DNA from: an uncultured Bacilli bacterium
Lineage (GTDB): Bacteria > Bacillota_I > Bacilli_A > RF39 > UBA660
DNA: 6,632 nucleotides
Reading direction: 5' to 3'
Assembly (NCBI GenBank): GCA_947624095.1
Contig: CANQIR010000058.1
Span: 1 to 6,632, forward strand
Shown piece after piece: positions 6,373 to 6,632 of this stretch; position 1 is the stretch's first letter; each line of letters opens with the position of its first letter. A model generated the notes under the pieces. That model worked only from the letters and a program-made list of their open reading frames with translations, was not told where the DNA came from and did no database searches. Position numbers and translations under genes: made by a program.

Positions 6373-6632
6373 ATGGAAAGTCAAAATCCAAATGTTGTAA
6401 ATAACGAAGAAAATAAAAATACGCAAGTAACTCCTGAATCGACCGAATCACCAAAAACACCTTCTGATTCTCAAACCCCATCTGTTGATGATGTCTTTGG
6501 TGCTGGTAGTAGTGTATCAGTAGAACCCCAACCAAAAGAAGAACCAACAAAGCCCAAAGAAGAAGTACCAACACCACCCCAAGTTCAACTAGGTCAAAAA
6601 CTGGAGTTTCAAGAGCCAATAAAAATTGAAAG
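6373..6632 (+). CDS. Pro/Glu/Thr/Ser-rich protein, N-terminal part only (runs off the window)
   Basis: The frame is open from the ATG at 6373 to the right edge, giving 86 residues and no stop. The protein begins MESQNPNVVNNEENKN and continues as a low-complexity, probably disordered stretch rich in Pro, Glu, Thr, Ser and Gln, with PxP and KEE repeats (about residues 20-70). It becomes slightly more ordered near VQLGQKLEFQEP at the end. No signal peptide or transmembrane helix has appeared yet. The composition recalls the cytoplasmic N-terminus of the reverse-strand membrane protein (3082-4956), so a membrane helix could follow outside the window; that is inference. An in-frame ATG at 6358 would add five residues, but it lies only a few bases from the predicted transcript start. 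AAGGGA, six bases before 6373, favours the later start. The function cannot be told from this part. Confidence 0.75.
   Translation, partial: MESQNPNVVNNEENKNTQVTPESTESPKTPSDSQTPSVDDVFGAGSSVSVEPQPKEEPTKPKEEVPTPPQVQLGQKLEFQEPIKIE

Noticed and set aside
6347..6619. 90-codon reverse-strand frame at the right edge, Leu/Val-rich
   Set aside because: It is the mirror of the Pro/Glu/Thr-rich forward gene, and it would run through that gene's start, ribosome site and promoter. The forward reading has a strong promoter and ribosome site.
1..6632. Mycoplasma-type code (TGA as tryptophan)
   Set aside because: The AT-rich composition and the absence of TGA stops (three TAG, two TAA) raised the question. 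The three tryptophans I found are all TGG and no gene contains TGA in frame, so the standard code fits.

Overview
The window looks like ordinary chromosome from a low-GC, walled Bacillota, probably an uncultured gut-type member of the class Bacilli (RF39 or Erysipelotrichales-like). The base composition is strongly AT-rich, Shine-Dalgarno sites are GGAGG-like, and S15, PNPase and the D,D-carboxypeptidase all read as Gram-positive versions. The three tryptophans I found (one each in PNPase, the reverse-strand membrane protein and the carboxypeptidase) are all TGG, and no gene has an internal TGA. This argues for the standard bacterial code rather than the mycoplasma code. The taxonomic placement is inference.

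Left part (1-2976): the C-terminal end of an Rpn/PD-(D/E)XK transposase-like protein runs in from the left edge. A sigma-A-type promoter (360-388) and a short foldable leader then precede rpsO (ribosomal protein S15). An intrinsic terminator hairpin stands between rpsO and pnp (polynucleotide phosphorylase), which follows in the classical rpsO-pnp order. There is almost no room for a separate pnp promoter, so pnp is probably expressed by read-through of that terminator. A hairpin with a T-run overlaps the pnp stop codon.

Middle (2977-5052): a bidirectional terminator separates pnp from a convergent reverse-strand gene. That gene encodes a 624-residue single-pass membrane protein of unknown function, with a disordered cytoplasmic N-terminus, a large acidic outer domain and a cysteine-rich tail. 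It is transcribed divergently from the next gene across a 96-base AT-rich spacer that contains a perfect palindrome.

Right part (5053-6632): dacF encodes a secreted D-alanyl-D-alanine carboxypeptidase of peptidoglycan maturation. It ends in an unusually long terminator stem. A strong extended -10 promoter then drives the start of a Pro/Glu/Thr/Ser-rich protein that is cut off by the right edge.

I see no CRISPR array, tRNA, rRNA, complete mobile element or multi-gene novel system. The points most worth checking are the rpsO leader, the rpsO-pnp attenuator and the cysteine tail of the membrane protein.
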